Shown here one piece after another: positions 8,256 to 17,086 of a DNA stretch of 64,000 bases. The stretch is from Arcicella aquatica. Lineage in GTDB: Bacteria > Bacteroidota > Bacteroidia > Cytophagales > Spirosomataceae. The stretch is taken from the NCBI RefSeq assembly GCF_034928825.1, contig NZ_JAYFUL010000018.1, positions 51,117 to 115,116 on the forward strand, written 5' to 3'. Positions within the stretch are counted from its first letter, which is position 1; every line of letters starts with the position of its first letter. The notes below the pieces were generated by a model, which was given only the letters and a program-made list of their open reading frames with translations, ran no database searches and was not told the origin of the DNA. The position numbers were made by a program, and so were the translations under genes.

Positions 8256-8374
8256 ACACCTTGTTTAGGTAGTCTATTTAAAATAAATGACGTTAATGTG
8301 TGAAATAAAATGATGTATTCAACATCGGCTAATCGCTCAAAACTATCATTTAGCTACGCCCTAACACATTTAAC

Positions 8375-8842
8375 ATGGAAGTTTTTAGAATTAGTAAACT
8401 TATAAGAGCCCGAGATCTGTCGGGTTTCGGAGCAAGTTTAAAAGGACAGCGCTGGAATAGAAGAGGCACATCGGTGCTTTATACTGCTTCACACAGGTCG
8501 CTCGCTTTATTAGAAGTATTAGTACATTTAGGTGAATATTACCCACTAGACGAGTACGCTATCATTACGTTAGAAGTGCCAGATAACGAAATTACGTTGC
8601 TGGATGCAACAAGTTTACCCAAAGACTGGGCTAGAATATTTGAAGCAGGCATATTAGCTTCTTATACAGATGAATGGTTTAATACTGAGCAATCTATCGC
8701 TTTAGGCGTGCCTTCGGCGATTGTTGCACAAGAATATAACTACCTTATCAACCCTTTGCATCCAAATTTTTTGGATATCAAGATTAAACACATAGAACCA
8801 TTCACTTTTGACGAAAGATTTTTTAAGGATGTCATCGACTAA
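8375..8842 (+). CDS. RES-domain toxin (NAD-depleting type)
   Basis: 155 residues, close to the usual length of the RES domain alone. The residues that name the family are visible: Arg26 in GQRWNRRGTSVLYTA, Glu47 in SLALLEVLVHLG, and Ser115 in LGVPSAIVAQ followed by NYLINPLHPNF. RES toxins paired with Xre/MbcA antitoxins degrade NAD+ in characterised systems; that activity is inferred here by homology. No truncation is seen, so the toxin looks intact. The last 14 bases overlap the start of the cupin gene downstream, implying translational coupling. Confidence 0.9.
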   Translation: MEVFRISKLIRARDLSGFGASLKGQRWNRRGTSVLYTASHRSLALLEVLVHLGEYYPLDEYAIITLEVPDNEITLLDATSLPKDWARIFEAGILASYTDEWFNTEQSIALGVPSAIVAQEYNYLINPLHPNFLDIKIKHIEPFTFDERFFKDVID

Positions 8843-9338
8843 AAACGCCCAATATTGGATTGAAAACTATCAAATGAATGCTCATCCAGAAGGTGGATAC
8901 TTTGCAGAAACCTATCGGGCGAGTGAAAATATTCCTCAAACAGCTCTTCCTGCACGATTTAAGGGACATAGAAGCTATTCGACGGGTATTTATTTTTTGT
9001 TAGAGAGTCATCATATATCAGCGCTTCATCGGATTGCGTCTGACGAAATGTGGCATTTTTATACAGGTTGTGCGTTGAATATTTATGTGTTGGATGATAA
9101 CAGTACTTTGGAAATAATTCGATTAGGGAATAATCCTGATAAGGGCGAGGTATTCCAAGCAGTAGTTCCTGCAGGAAAATGGTTTGGTTCAAAGCCCGTT
9201 GAAGAAAATTCTTATTGCTTAGTAGGCTGTACGGTTGCCCCAGGTTTTGACTTTGCAGATTTTGAAATGAAAGATAGAAAAGCATTGTTACAATTATTTC
9301 CTCAATACGAGGACATCATAACAATGCTTACTTATTAA
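8829..9338 (+). CDS. DUF985 cupin-domain protein
   Basis: 169 residues from the ATG at 8829; an in-frame start at 8808 would lengthen the overlap with the toxin gene and adds unconserved residues. The DUF985 motif HPEGGYFAETYRAS opens the cupin, followed by LHRIASDEMWHFYTG and SYCLVGCTVAPGFDFADFEM. The family (yeast YML079W-like) has a cupin fold with unknown substrate. It starts inside the RES gene (14-nt overlap), so it is expressed with the toxin-antitoxin pair; whether it has a role in that system is unknown. Confidence 0.85.
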   Translation: MSSTKNAQYWIENYQMNAHPEGGYFAETYRASENIPQTALPARFKGHRSYSTGIYFLLESHHISALHRIASDEMWHFYTGCALNIYVLDDNSTLEIIRLGNNPDKGEVFQAVVPAGKWFGSKPVEENSYCLVGCTVAPGFDFADFEMKDRKALLQLFPQYEDIITMLTY

Positions 9339-9352
9339 ATCTCTATCCAACA

Positions 9353-9937
9353 TTATTTTAGGGCTATTACTTGTGTTGTGACAGGCTTACCTGCAATATA
9401 ATCTTTGGCAAATATTCTGTAATTATCGAAAATCTGACGAGTAGCTATTCTTAACGCCTTTTCATCAATAGCATGTGTTTCTGGTGCTGCTATGCCCGCT
9501 GCATAGCCCATCCAAATAGGACGATTACTGTCGTTTTCAACAAATTGTAAGAGGAGGGTGCCCTTTCTGAGTTTTACTCTTCTAAGTTCTTCATTCATGC
9601 TTTCCTTACCTAATCCTCTAAAAGAACGTTGGAGTACCGAAAGGTTTACATCACTTGGAAATAGTGCATAGAATACAATCAGATTAGGCCGCTCTTTAGA
9701 GTCTTCATAGCCTCTTAATTTCATCTGATTACCTATTTCATCAATTACAGCTTGAAATTTATAGGTTGTATCAATCATGGTAAACTGTTTTTCAACCGTT
9801 GTGAATGACTGATAGTTTGGCTTGAATACCTCATCTTCGATTTCTCTATGACAAGCAGAACCAATTTGAAAACTGTTACGATTACAAGACACTAAAGCAA
9901 GGAGTGCGACTACTGCGAAAAGATAGATTTTTTTCAT
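9353..9937 (-). CDS. DUF4136 lipoprotein
   Basis: 194 residues. The signal peptide ends in a lipobox LVSC with the acylated Cys at 19, so it is membrane-anchored. The DUF4136 fold is suggested by the YQSFTTVEKQFTMIDTTYKF entry, the regular spacing of LIVFYALFPSDVNLS, and the conserved end AIDEKALRIATRQIFDNYRI. DUF4136 lipoproteins are common in Bacteroidota and have no assigned function. Convergent with the cupin gene, 14 bp apart. Confidence 0.75.
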   Translation of the reverse strand: MKKIYLFAVVALLALVSCNRNSFQIGSACHREIEDEVFKPNYQSFTTVEKQFTMIDTTYKFQAVIDEIGNQMKLRGYEDSKERPNLIVFYALFPSDVNLSVLQRSFRGLGKESMNEELRRVKLRKGTLLLQFVENDSNRPIWMGYAAGIAAPETHAIDEKALRIATRQIFDNYRIFAKDYIAGKPVTTQVIALK

Positions 9938-10094
9938 AACGTAAACATTAATTTGAAACTTATAACTATTTGATTTTTAGTTGATTTTCTGGAATCTAAA
10001 AACAAAAATGAATTTTCAAAGGCAAAAAGCCGTTCTAATAATAAGTACGTAAAAATTTAAGAATAGTCTCTCTAGTGGTGATTTAATCAGCAGT

Positions 10095-10134
10095 TATAAA
10101 AGTTTTGATTTAAAAGATTAAATCAAATTTTATA
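10095..10134. repeat. AT-rich imperfect inverted repeat upstream of the frnE-like gene
   Basis: TATAAAAGTTTTGATTTAA and TTAAATCAAATTTTATA face each other about five bases apart, with a two-base bulge. It ends 40 bp before the ATG at 10175, a position suitable for an operator, but no known regulator motif is recognised. Confidence 0.35.
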
Positions 10135-10174
10135 GCTCTTTGTTTGATAAGTAAGGAATTATAATTTTAAAAAA

Positions 10175-10870
10175 ATGAATACAAAACCAATAATTCGTGT
10201 AGATGTTGTTTCGGACATCGTATGTCCTTGGTGTTATATCGGTAAGCGACGGTTAGAAAAAGCTATTGAAGATACACAAAGTTCTTGTAATCTGCAAGTT
10301 ATCTACCATCCTTTTCAACTAGATCCTAGTGTGCCTACGGAAGGAATACCTTTTAGTACACACATGGAAAGCCGTTTTGGACCTAATTATGCACAAAAAT
10401 TTCATCAGGTTGAACAGGCGGCCTCATCAGTTGATTTAGATTTCGACTTCGAGAATCTTCCAAAGGCTATCAATACTTTTGCTTTTCATAGAATACTTAC
10501 GATTTCTTTGCATGAAGGGATGCAAGCCGAAGTAAAAGAAGCTTTGATGAAGGCATATTTTGTGGATAGAGTAGATTTAACCGAGCAAAGTGCAGTAGCA
10601 GAAGTGATGGCTCAATTCGGTTGGTCTACTGAAAAAACGTTGGGTATTCTTAATTCAGATGAAGCATCTGATGAAGTAAAAGAAGAAATGCACTATTTCC
10701 GCCAACAAGGCATATCTGGTGTCCCTTTCTTTATTTTTGATAAAAAATATGCTGTTTCGGGCGCACAGCCCTCAGAGGTTTTTAAAGAAATCTTTGAAAA
10801 ACTAGCTCAGGAAAAACAAGTAGCGGCTATTTCGGGAGATGTTTGTGATGTAGATGGTGAGAATTGTTAG
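10175..10870 (+). CDS. DsbA family oxidoreductase, FrnE-like
   Basis: 231 residues without a signal peptide, so cytoplasmic. The CxxC active site is Cys17-Cys20 in SDIVCPWCYIGKRRLE, typical of FrnE-type thioredoxin-fold proteins with a helical insertion. The C-terminal part has the cis-Pro region GISGVPFFIFDKKYAVSGAQ and two further cysteines near the end (VCDVDGENC). FrnE relatives act as cytoplasmic disulfide isomerases in some bacteria; the substrate here is unknown. Monocistronic, closed by a long hairpin. Confidence 0.88.
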   Translation: MNTKPIIRVDVVSDIVCPWCYIGKRRLEKAIEDTQSSCNLQVIYHPFQLDPSVPTEGIPFSTHMESRFGPNYAQKFHQVEQAASSVDLDFDFENLPKAINTFAFHRILTISLHEGMQAEVKEALMKAYFVDRVDLTEQSAVAEVMAQFGWSTEKTLGILNSDEASDEVKEEMHYFRQQGISGVPFFIFDKKYAVSGAQPSEVFKEIFEKLAQEKQVAAISGDVCDVDGENC

Positions 10871-10876
10871 GGTAAG

Positions 10877-10923
10877 ATATTAATTTGGTGGAGGTAATTT
10901 AAATACCTCCACCAAATTAATAT
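10877..10923. terminator. 20-bp perfect hairpin between frnE-like gene and comB
   Basis: Arms 10877-10896 and 10904-10923 are fully complementary around a 7-nt AT loop. It sits between converging genes and can end both; no long T-tract follows. Confidence 0.7.
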
Positions 10924-10931
10924 TCGTTGGT

Positions 10932-10950
10932 CACGAGTTGAAAACTCGTG
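10932..10950. repeat. Small palindromic repeat (CACGAGTT-GAA-AACTCGTG)
   Basis: Eight-base arms with a GAA loop, preceded by TTGGT and followed by CTACA. A degenerate relative sits at 39231-39260. It looks like a short dispersed palindromic repeat used as a spacer or terminator just after comB. Confidence 0.5.
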
Positions 10951-11655
10951 CTACATTTTTACTAATGTATTGCCACGCATAACGGGCAAAACATCGTATA
11001 AATCATGTTGTAAACAATAAGCAATATCTTTTTGAATACCCAAACGCTGTAGTCTTTTTACGTGAGACGACGAGGCAACAAATGATAATAAATCACTTTT
11101 TGATAATTCGTATTGACGTAACGCCATCAACGCAGAATCATCTTCTACCATAAATTCTTCTTGTAAACGTTCTACTAAAGCTCCTGCAAAAAGTGTATCT
11201 TCCAAGTTAGGCTTGCCTTTCCATCCCGCACATAATACCAAAATATCGTATTGTTGGTCTTTTAAATAATTGGCCAATGCCCCTAAATTCAAGAAAGAAC
11301 CAACCATTACTTTTACAGCCGACTTAGATTTCGTGATAGCCAACGTACCGTTAGTAGTAGTAACACAGATGGTTGCACCATTTACTTTTTCAGTCATGTA
11401 GCTGAAAGGTGAGTTATCAAAATCAAACCCTTCTGGTGTTTTTCCGTCACGTTCAGCAGCGGCTAAGTATCCTTTTTGTTGATAACTAACACATTCGTCA
11501 ATGCTAGACACTGGAATAATTGCCTCTACACCATTGGCAAAAGCAGTTGTCATGCACGAAGTCGCTCTAAAAATATCTACTACAACAACTATTGAATTTT
11601 CGATATTATATAAATGTAATAACTCGGGACTGATACAAACGTCAATTTTTTGCAT
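10951..11655 (-). CDS. comB: 2-phosphosulfolactate phosphatase family protein (ComB)
   Basis: 234 residues. Family landmarks: VVVVDIFRATSCMTTAFANG near residues 23-42, ICVTTTNGTLAI, LVLCAGWKGKPNLEDTLFAG, and SSHVKRLQRLGIQKDIAYCL near the C-terminus. In archaea ComB dephosphorylates 2-phosphosulfolactate in coenzyme M synthesis. In bacteria the family is widespread but the pathway is often absent, so the physiological substrate here is uncertain. Located 28 bp downstream of gcvT on the same strand, so likely co-transcribed. Confidence 0.88.
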   Translation of the reverse strand: MQKIDVCISPELLHLYNIENSIVVVVDIFRATSCMTTAFANGVEAIIPVSSIDECVSYQQKGYLAAAERDGKTPEGFDFDNSPFSYMTEKVNGATICVTTTNGTLAITKSKSAVKVMVGSFLNLGALANYLKDQQYDILVLCAGWKGKPNLEDTLFAGALVERLQEEFMVEDDSALMALRQYELSKSDLLSFVASSSHVKRLQRLGIQKDIAYCLQHDLYDVLPVMRGNTLVKM

Positions 11656-11683
11656 AATTTCAAAAGAATCTAATACACTCTTA

Positions 11684-12781
11684 TTACTTTAAAAAAGGCA
11701 TTTTGGTCACTACAGCCTTTAAATATTTATTACGGATATTGATATATATTTCAGATCCTACTTTGGTATATTCCTTAGTAATATAGCCCATGCCAATACC
11801 TTTGCTTAAGGTTGGCGACTGTGTTCCTGAAGTTACTTCACCAATGATATTGCCAGCGGCATCCATGATTTCGTAATGTTGGCGAGGAATCCCTCTATCT
11901 ATCATTTCAAAGCCTACTAATTTACGTGTTGGACCATTCTCTTTAATTTTTTGATGGAATTCTGAATTAATAAATTCTTTGTTGAATTTAGTAATCCATC
12001 CTAAGCCTGCCTCAATTGGTGATGTACTATCATCAATATCGTTGCCGTATAAACAGTAACCCATTTCTGTACGCAAAGTATCGCGTGCGCCTAAGCCCAC
12101 AGGCATAATATTAAATTCAGCTCCTGCTTCAAAAATAGCTTTCCACATAGCCTCCGCATCTTTGTTCCAAACGTATACTTCAAAACCACCTGCACCCGTA
12201 TAACCTGTTGAAGAAATCAATACGTCGTCTATCCCTGCTACAGTTCCTGATTTAAAAGAATAATATTCCATCGACTCCAAATCTAAATCTGTCAATTTTT
12301 TCAATGCATCAATGGCTTTAGGCCCTTGAACAGCAAAGAGACTCAATCTGTCTGAAATGTTTTCCATTTCTACACCGAATGTATTGTTCTGTTGTAGCCA
12401 ATTCCAATCTTTTTCGATGTTTGAAGCATTTACTACTAAATAATATTCGTTTTCGTTCCAACGATATACCAAAAGGTCATCTACAATTCCTCCTTTATCG
12501 TTTGGCAAACATGAATACTGCACTTTTCCATCAATCAATACGGAAACATCATTAGAAGTAACATATTGTAAAAACTCAGTTGCTCGCTCACCTTTTACAA
12601 CAAACTCGCCCATGTGCGATACATCAAAAACACCTACCGAAGTACGTACTCCAATGTGTTCTTGAATAAGATTTGAATATAAAACTGGCATCGAATACCC
12701 CGCAAAAGGTACCATTTTTGCACCAAGCGCTACATGAACATCATTAAGATGAACATATTTTAAAACTTCTGTTTGTTCCAT
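11684..12781 (-). CDS. gcvT: Glycine cleavage system aminomethyltransferase (T protein)
   Basis: 365 residues from the ATG at 12781 (MEQTEVLKYVHLNDVHVALG). An upstream in-frame extension of 56 residues is not conserved and crosses the promoter, so it was dropped. Landmarks are VPFAGYSMPVLYSN, GVFDVSHMGEFVV, LFAVQGPKAIDAL, STGYTGAGGFEVY, GLGARDTLRTEMGYCLYGND and the C-terminal GEVTSGTQSPTLSKGIGMGY. GcvT moves the methylene group from the aminomethyl-lipoyl H protein to tetrahydrofolate, releasing ammonia. gcvH and gcvP are not adjacent. Confidence 0.97.
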   Translation of the reverse strand: MEQTEVLKYVHLNDVHVALGAKMVPFAGYSMPVLYSNLIQEHIGVRTSVGVFDVSHMGEFVVKGERATEFLQYVTSNDVSVLIDGKVQYSCLPNDKGGIVDDLLVYRWNENEYYLVVNASNIEKDWNWLQQNNTFGVEMENISDRLSLFAVQGPKAIDALKKLTDLDLESMEYYSFKSGTVAGIDDVLISSTGYTGAGGFEVYVWNKDAEAMWKAIFEAGAEFNIMPVGLGARDTLRTEMGYCLYGNDIDDSTSPIEAGLGWITKFNKEFINSEFHQKIKENGPTRKLVGFEMIDRGIPRQHYEIMDAAGNIIGEVTSGTQSPTLSKGIGMGYITKEYTKVGSEIYINIRNKYLKAVVTKMPFLK

Positions 12782-12811
12782 TGGATGTTGATTGAAATTG
12801 CTAAATGAATC

Positions 12812-12819
12812 CAAAATTA
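12812..12819 (-). promoter_or_regulatory. -7 element upstream of gcvT
   Basis: Read on the minus strand this is TAATTTTG, a full match to TANNTTTG, 30 bp before the gcvT ATG. No -33 TTG is seen at normal spacing. Confidence 0.45.
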
Positions 12820-12905
12820 TATGGATAGTAAGAATATCTTTTGTTATATTTTTCACAAAAGTAACAAAGTATCCTGAGAGGTTTAAATAATGTGTGAAAA
12901 AGCTG

Positions 12906-13036
12906 TAAGCTTTGAGCAATGAGCGGTGAGCTTTGAGCAAACACGACACATCTTATTGTACAAAGCTGAATTGTAAACTATAAGCTTTGAGCAATGAGCT
13001 TTAAGCAAACACGACACATCTTATTGCACAAAGCTC
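12906..13036. repeat. Two-copy tandem repeat between M28 peptidase gene and gcvT
   Basis: TAAGCTTTGAGCAATGAGC occurs at 12906-12924 and again at 12981-12999. It is followed in both copies by a conserved tract containing AAACACGACACATCTTATTG and ending CAAAGCT. The period is 75 bp and the second copy lacks a short internal GGTGAGCTTTGAGC-like piece. The following stretch to 13075 continues the same simple AGC/TCA-rich wording in reverse orientation (CAAAGCTCAAAGCTCACTGC). This looks like intergenic repeat accretion, not a gene. Confidence 0.7.
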
Positions 13037-13075
13037 AAAGCTCACTGCTCATCGCTCATCGCTTAAAGCCTACAG

Positions 13076-14086
13076 CTACTCCTGATACAAAACAGTCAAA
13101 ACGGTTTGTCCCACTGCTTTTAAAGTATTTTTATCAATAACCGACATATTGTCTTGGTGTGTATGATGATACGCTCCAAATGTTTTAGGGTCGTTCGGGC
13201 GTAACTCTATGATATCAATCATTTGAATTTTTGCTACATCGTTTACAGGCACGTGGTCGTCAACCAATCCTCCGCCATCTGCATCTATAAATAATGTAGA
13301 ATAGCCTAATCTGCTTGCGATGTCCCATACGTTGCGTACAATCATGGGTGCATATTGCATAGAAGTACCCTCATGTGGGAAAACAGCTCCTTTGGCTCCA
13401 ACCATATCCAAATTAATTCCGTAGTAAGCCGTATAATTGTCTTTGTGTTTATGACTTGCCCAATATTGTGAGCCCAAACACCATGAGTTTTGTCCATGCT
13501 CGCCTTTATAGTCCTCTGGTTCGCCTACATCTTCAGTATCAAAAAAGATAATATCAATACCCACATTGGGTTTGGTTTTGGCTTGTTGAATATTTCTGGC
13601 TAATTCTAACAACACGCCTACGCCACTTCCTCCGTCGTTAGCGCCGTCTATGGCTTTATTTTTATTGATAGAGTCTTTATCTGCGATAGAACGAGCATCC
13701 CAGTGAGCAGTTAATAAAACCCTTTTTGTGGCTGTGGGATTAATTGAGCCGATGATGTTCTGAGAATTGAGTTTTTTACCATCGAAAGTAGTTGCTACAA
13801 AATTTTGAGTAGTTACTTCGCAACCAAATTGTTTTAATTTGGCAACCAACCAAGCAGCACATTCGTCATGGGCTTTGGTATTGTTTACTCTAGGTCCAAA
13901 AGCTACTTGCTTTTCAACAAAAGCATAGGCAGAGTCTGCATTAAAATCGGGAGCAGGATTAAGGGTTATTTCTTCCTGAGGAATGCTTTCTGAAGTACTT
14001 TTTTCTTGACAAGATTTAAAATAAACTGCAATGCCTGAAAAAACAAAAATTGCCAATAGGAGTAATGCTATTCGATTCGTTTTCAT
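13076..14086 (-). CDS. M28 family peptidase / glutaminyl-cyclase-like
   Basis: 336 residues. N-terminal hydrophobic segment (5-21) followed by a Cys at 26 (YFKSCQEKS), which may be a lipidation site although the lipobox is poor. Zinc ligands of the M28 fold are visible: His in LLTAHWDARSIAD, Asp in DGANDGGSGVGVLLELAR, Glu-Asp in IIFFDTEDVGEPE, Asp in NLDMVGAKG, and His in HTHQDNMSVIDKNTL. These proteins are exported aminopeptidases or glutaminyl cyclases; the single-zinc cyclase type is suggested by the FDTEDVG and YKGEHGQNSWCLGSQYW segments. Stands alone between mutL and gcvT. Confidence 0.88.
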   Translation of the reverse strand: MKTNRIALLLLAIFVFSGIAVYFKSCQEKSTSESIPQEEITLNPAPDFNADSAYAFVEKQVAFGPRVNNTKAHDECAAWLVAKLKQFGCEVTTQNFVATTFDGKKLNSQNIIGSINPTATKRVLLTAHWDARSIADKDSINKNKAIDGANDGGSGVGVLLELARNIQQAKTKPNVGIDIIFFDTEDVGEPEDYKGEHGQNSWCLGSQYWASHKHKDNYTAYYGINLDMVGAKGAVFPHEGTSMQYAPMIVRNVWDIASRLGYSTLFIDADGGGLVDDHVPVNDVAKIQMIDIIELRPNDPKTFGAYHHTHQDNMSVIDKNTLKAVGQTVLTVLYQE

Positions 14087-14123
14087 TATTAATTTCTGTA
14101 ATAAGTCTTTTTAAAATTGATGA

Positions 14124-16013
14124 TTAACGCAAGAATAAACTTGCCATTTCTGATAAAGAAACAATCTTCATCGTTAATTCGCCACTTGGCGTATAGCTTG
14201 GGTTTGAAGAAGCAAAAAGTTGCTCTACTAAGGTATTCATTTCTAAAATCGTCAAGGAATGATTCCCAAAGCGACCAGCCGAGCGTTTTGCCATTGCTCT
14301 AGCCAAGTTTTCTGCTTTATCAAGGTGTAGTTCAGATTCATTTTGCTTGAATTGCTCTAAAATACCTTCAATCATTTCCTGTTCATTTTCTTCGGGCGAG
14401 TCGGCAGGAATGCCATTGACCATAAAAGAATCGTGCTCTACTACGCTCAAGACAAAACCTAAGTTTCTGATTTCGTCTTGAATCTCCAACAGCAAATGGA
14501 AATCGGCTGTGGTCAATTTTACTTTTGTCGGAAACAGTAATTGCTGTGATGCCCCGCCATTTTTGCGTAAGTGCTGAGAGAATTTTTCATACAAAATTCT
14601 TTCATAGGCAGCACGTTGGTCTATTAACAACATCCCAGATTTTACCTGAGAAATAATATAGCGATTATGGATTTGAAAGGTACTAGCCTCAGAATCTTGC
14701 GAAGCTCTTTGTGGGCGGTCACTCCCAATATCATTTGCTTTGCTTTTCAACAAAAACGACGTGGCCTCGGTAGGTATGCCAAAATCTACTTGAGTTTGTT
14801 CAGTTGATGGCTCATTTTTCTCAAAATCATCTAGCTGACGGTTCAAGCCTTCGTATAACTTATTCCAATTTGTCAGATTTGTTCGCTCTCTAAAAGGTGC
14901 TTCGGGTCTGGTAAACCCATTTACTGTCGAAACCTCCTTCGTCTTTTCAAAAGGCGAGCCAGTGAACTGGAAAATATTATTGGTAAAGTTTACGTCAGTT
15001 TCAAAGTCTAAAGAGGGCATTAAATTATGCTGGCTCATCGATTTCCGAACAGCAGCTTGTACGATAGCATATACCGTGCGTTCGTCATCAAACTTAATTT
15101 CAGTTTTAGTTGGATGAACGTTTATATCAATATGAATTGGATCTATTTCAATGAAAAGCACATAAAAAGGATGCGAACCTTCGGGAATCAATCCTTCAAA
15201 GGAACTCATCACCGCATGGTTCAGATAGCTGTTTTTAATAAAACGGTTATTTGCAAAAAAGAACTGTTCTCCACGTGTTTTTTTGGCATACTCTGGTTTA
15301 CCAACATACCCTCTGACACTTACGAAAGAGGTTTCCTCTTCGCAAGAAGCCAATTGTTCACGATAACCTTTACCGAATAAATCTACAATTCTTCGGCTTA
15401 GCTTTCCTGCTGGCAAATTGTACACTTCCGTATCGTTGTGATGTAATGTAAAAGAAATTTCTGGATTGGCTAAAGCTATTCGTTGAAATTCGTCGATGAT
15501 ATGACGCATTTCTACAGGATTTGACTTCAAGAAGTTTCTGCGGGCGGGTACGTTAAAAAATAAGTTTTTAACTTGAATACTCGTCCCTTCTGAAGTAGAA
15601 ACTGCCTCTTGAGCTTTTAAATCAGAAGCATCTATTTTGATTAAAACGCCTAGTTCATCTGTTGCTCTGCGGGTACGCATTTCAACTTGTGCTACAGCGG
15701 CAATAGATGCCATGGCTTCGCCACGAAATCCCATTGTTCTGATTTTGAAAAGGTCTTCTGAGGAACGAATTTTGGAAGTAGCATGTCGCTCAAAACACAT
15801 TCTGGCATCGGTTTCTGACATACCTAAGCCATTATCAATCACTTGCACTAAGGTTTTTCCTGCTTCTCTAACGATTAATTGAATGCTGGTGGATTGGGCA
15901 TCTATGGAGTTTTCCAAAAGCTCTTTCACCACAGAAGCTGGTCGTTGTACGACTTCGCCGGCGGCAATCTGATTCGCTATCGAATCAGGAAGCAGTTGGA
16001 TGATATCTAACAT
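14124..16013 (-). CDS. mutL: DNA mismatch repair protein MutL
   Basis: 629 residues. The N-terminal GHKL ATPase is intact: LPDSIANQIAAGEVVQRPAS, VKELLENSIDA, DNGLGMSETDARMCFERHAT, GFRGEAMASIAAVA and FFNVPARRNFLKS. A variable linker covers about 340-430. The C-terminal dimerisation part carries DQRAAYERILYE, close to the endonuclease motif DQHAX2EX4E but with Arg for His, and SAGRFGNHSL where many endonuclease-type MutL proteins have a CPHGRP-like motif. So nicking activity cannot be assumed. It follows M28 peptidase on the same strand, 38 bp apart. A DnaA-box-like 9-mer lies upstream (16122-16130). Confidence 0.96.
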   Translation of the reverse strand: MLDIIQLLPDSIANQIAAGEVVQRPASVVKELLENSIDAQSTSIQLIVREAGKTLVQVIDNGLGMSETDARMCFERHATSKIRSSEDLFKIRTMGFRGEAMASIAAVAQVEMRTRRATDELGVLIKIDASDLKAQEAVSTSEGTSIQVKNLFFNVPARRNFLKSNPVEMRHIIDEFQRIALANPEISFTLHHNDTEVYNLPAGKLSRRIVDLFGKGYREQLASCEEETSFVSVRGYVGKPEYAKKTRGEQFFFANNRFIKNSYLNHAVMSSFEGLIPEGSHPFYVLFIEIDPIHIDINVHPTKTEIKFDDERTVYAIVQAAVRKSMSQHNLMPSLDFETDVNFTNNIFQFTGSPFEKTKEVSTVNGFTRPEAPFRERTNLTNWNKLYEGLNRQLDDFEKNEPSTEQTQVDFGIPTEATSFLLKSKANDIGSDRPQRASQDSEASTFQIHNRYIISQVKSGMLLIDQRAAYERILYEKFSQHLRKNGGASQQLLFPTKVKLTTADFHLLLEIQDEIRNLGFVLSVVEHDSFMVNGIPADSPEENEQEMIEGILEQFKQNESELHLDKAENLARAMAKRSAGRFGNHSLTILEMNTLVEQLFASSNPSYTPSGELTMKIVSLSEMASLFLR

Positions 16014-16453
16014 TTTCTATAAACGTATTTTAGGTTATTCTTTTAACAACGGTGATTACCCTAATTGTCCCTCTAAGTTCGTGATAAATGCAGGGAATGC
16101 CAACAAAAAATCTACTTTTGGTGTGGATAAGTAGCTAATTGGCTTATTATCAGGGCATAAAGTATCATGTTCGGTAAGATAGCTTTTTAGGGTACAATCA
16201 GATAAAGTAACTCATTAACAGACACTTGCCAATAATCAACCTAGAAGAAAACAAGTATATTTCAGTAAGTATTAAGCGATTTTTCAAGCAATAGTCTCAT
16301 AAAATGTTATTTTTTTGAGGGTGTTCTAACATTTATACACTTCTTAAAACTAATTTTACATTTTAACTGTTCAATAATAGCTTGTTAGTGTAATAATTAA
16401 CGAATCGTATTGATAAATTAGACCCCAACCAAGATACAAATTAAACAGAACTC
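16014..16453. other. 440-bp gene-free region between mutL and nfu-type gene
   Basis: Divergent intergenic region. It holds one perfect TGTGGATAA (DnaA-box orientation TTATCCACA) at 16122-16130. Otherwise I see only AT-rich sequence with no coding frame, repeat, hairpin or full -7 element on either strand. Confidence 0.5.
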
Positions 16454-17044
16454 ATGTTAAAACAACAGATATTAATCTATACAGAATCAACGCCAAACCC
16501 AAATTCAATGAAGTTTGTTCTAAACTTTATTGTAGCACCTGAAGGCTTATCGTTCGACTATGCAACACCATCAGATGCAGTAGCAGAAGGTAAAGAATCG
16601 CCCTTGGCTGTAGCTTTATTTGGCTTTGATTTTGTAAAACGAGTATTCATTTCATCTAATTTCATCACCGTTACGAAAGATGAAGAGACAAAATGGGAAG
16701 ATGAATTATTCGGCTTGAAACAATTTTTGAAAGGGTTCTTTGAAGAGAAAAAAGAAGTTTTCACAAAGTCGACAATTGCAGCAAATGATGTGATAGGAGG
16801 AGAGGAAGATTCTGAAACGGTAGTTAAAATCAAGGCTGTATTAGACCAATATGTTCGTCCAGCGGTAGAGTCTGATGGCGGTGCTATCAATTTTCACTCT
16901 TTCAATGAAGGAACAGTTAAAGTATTATTGCAAGGCTCATGCTCTGGTTGTCCATCATCAACGATGACGTTGAAACAAGGTATTGAAAATTTATTAACCC
17001 GTATGGTTCCAGAAGTAAAAGAAGTAGTAGCAGAAGGCGTATAA
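16454..17044 (+). CDS. NifU/Nfu-type iron-sulfur cluster carrier
   Basis: 196 residues with two parts. The N-terminal Nfu_N domain is recognised by YTESTPNPNSMKFVLN (about 9-24) and SPLAVALFGFDFVKRVFISS. The C-terminal NifU domain (about 120-193) has the cluster-binding CxxC in LLQGSCSGCPSSTMTLKQGI. This is the Nfu architecture that carries a 4Fe-4S cluster to target proteins. There are no suf or isc genes adjacent. It lies upstream of recJ, with a terminator hairpin between them, so it is probably transcribed separately. Confidence 0.92.
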   Translation: MLKQQILIYTESTPNPNSMKFVLNFIVAPEGLSFDYATPSDAVAEGKESPLAVALFGFDFVKRVFISSNFITVTKDEETKWEDELFGLKQFLKGFFEEKKEVFTKSTIAANDVIGGEEDSETVVKIKAVLDQYVRPAVESDGGAINFHSFNEGTVKVLLQGSCSGCPSSTMTLKQGIENLLTRMVPEVKEVVAEGV

Positions 17045-17086
17045 AGACGTGCTTTAAGCTTAATTTTTCTTAAATTACATAGATTA

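Noticed and set aside
12782..12949. 56-residue N-terminal extension of gcvT
   Set aside because: Not conserved, reads through the -7 element and the intergenic repeat.
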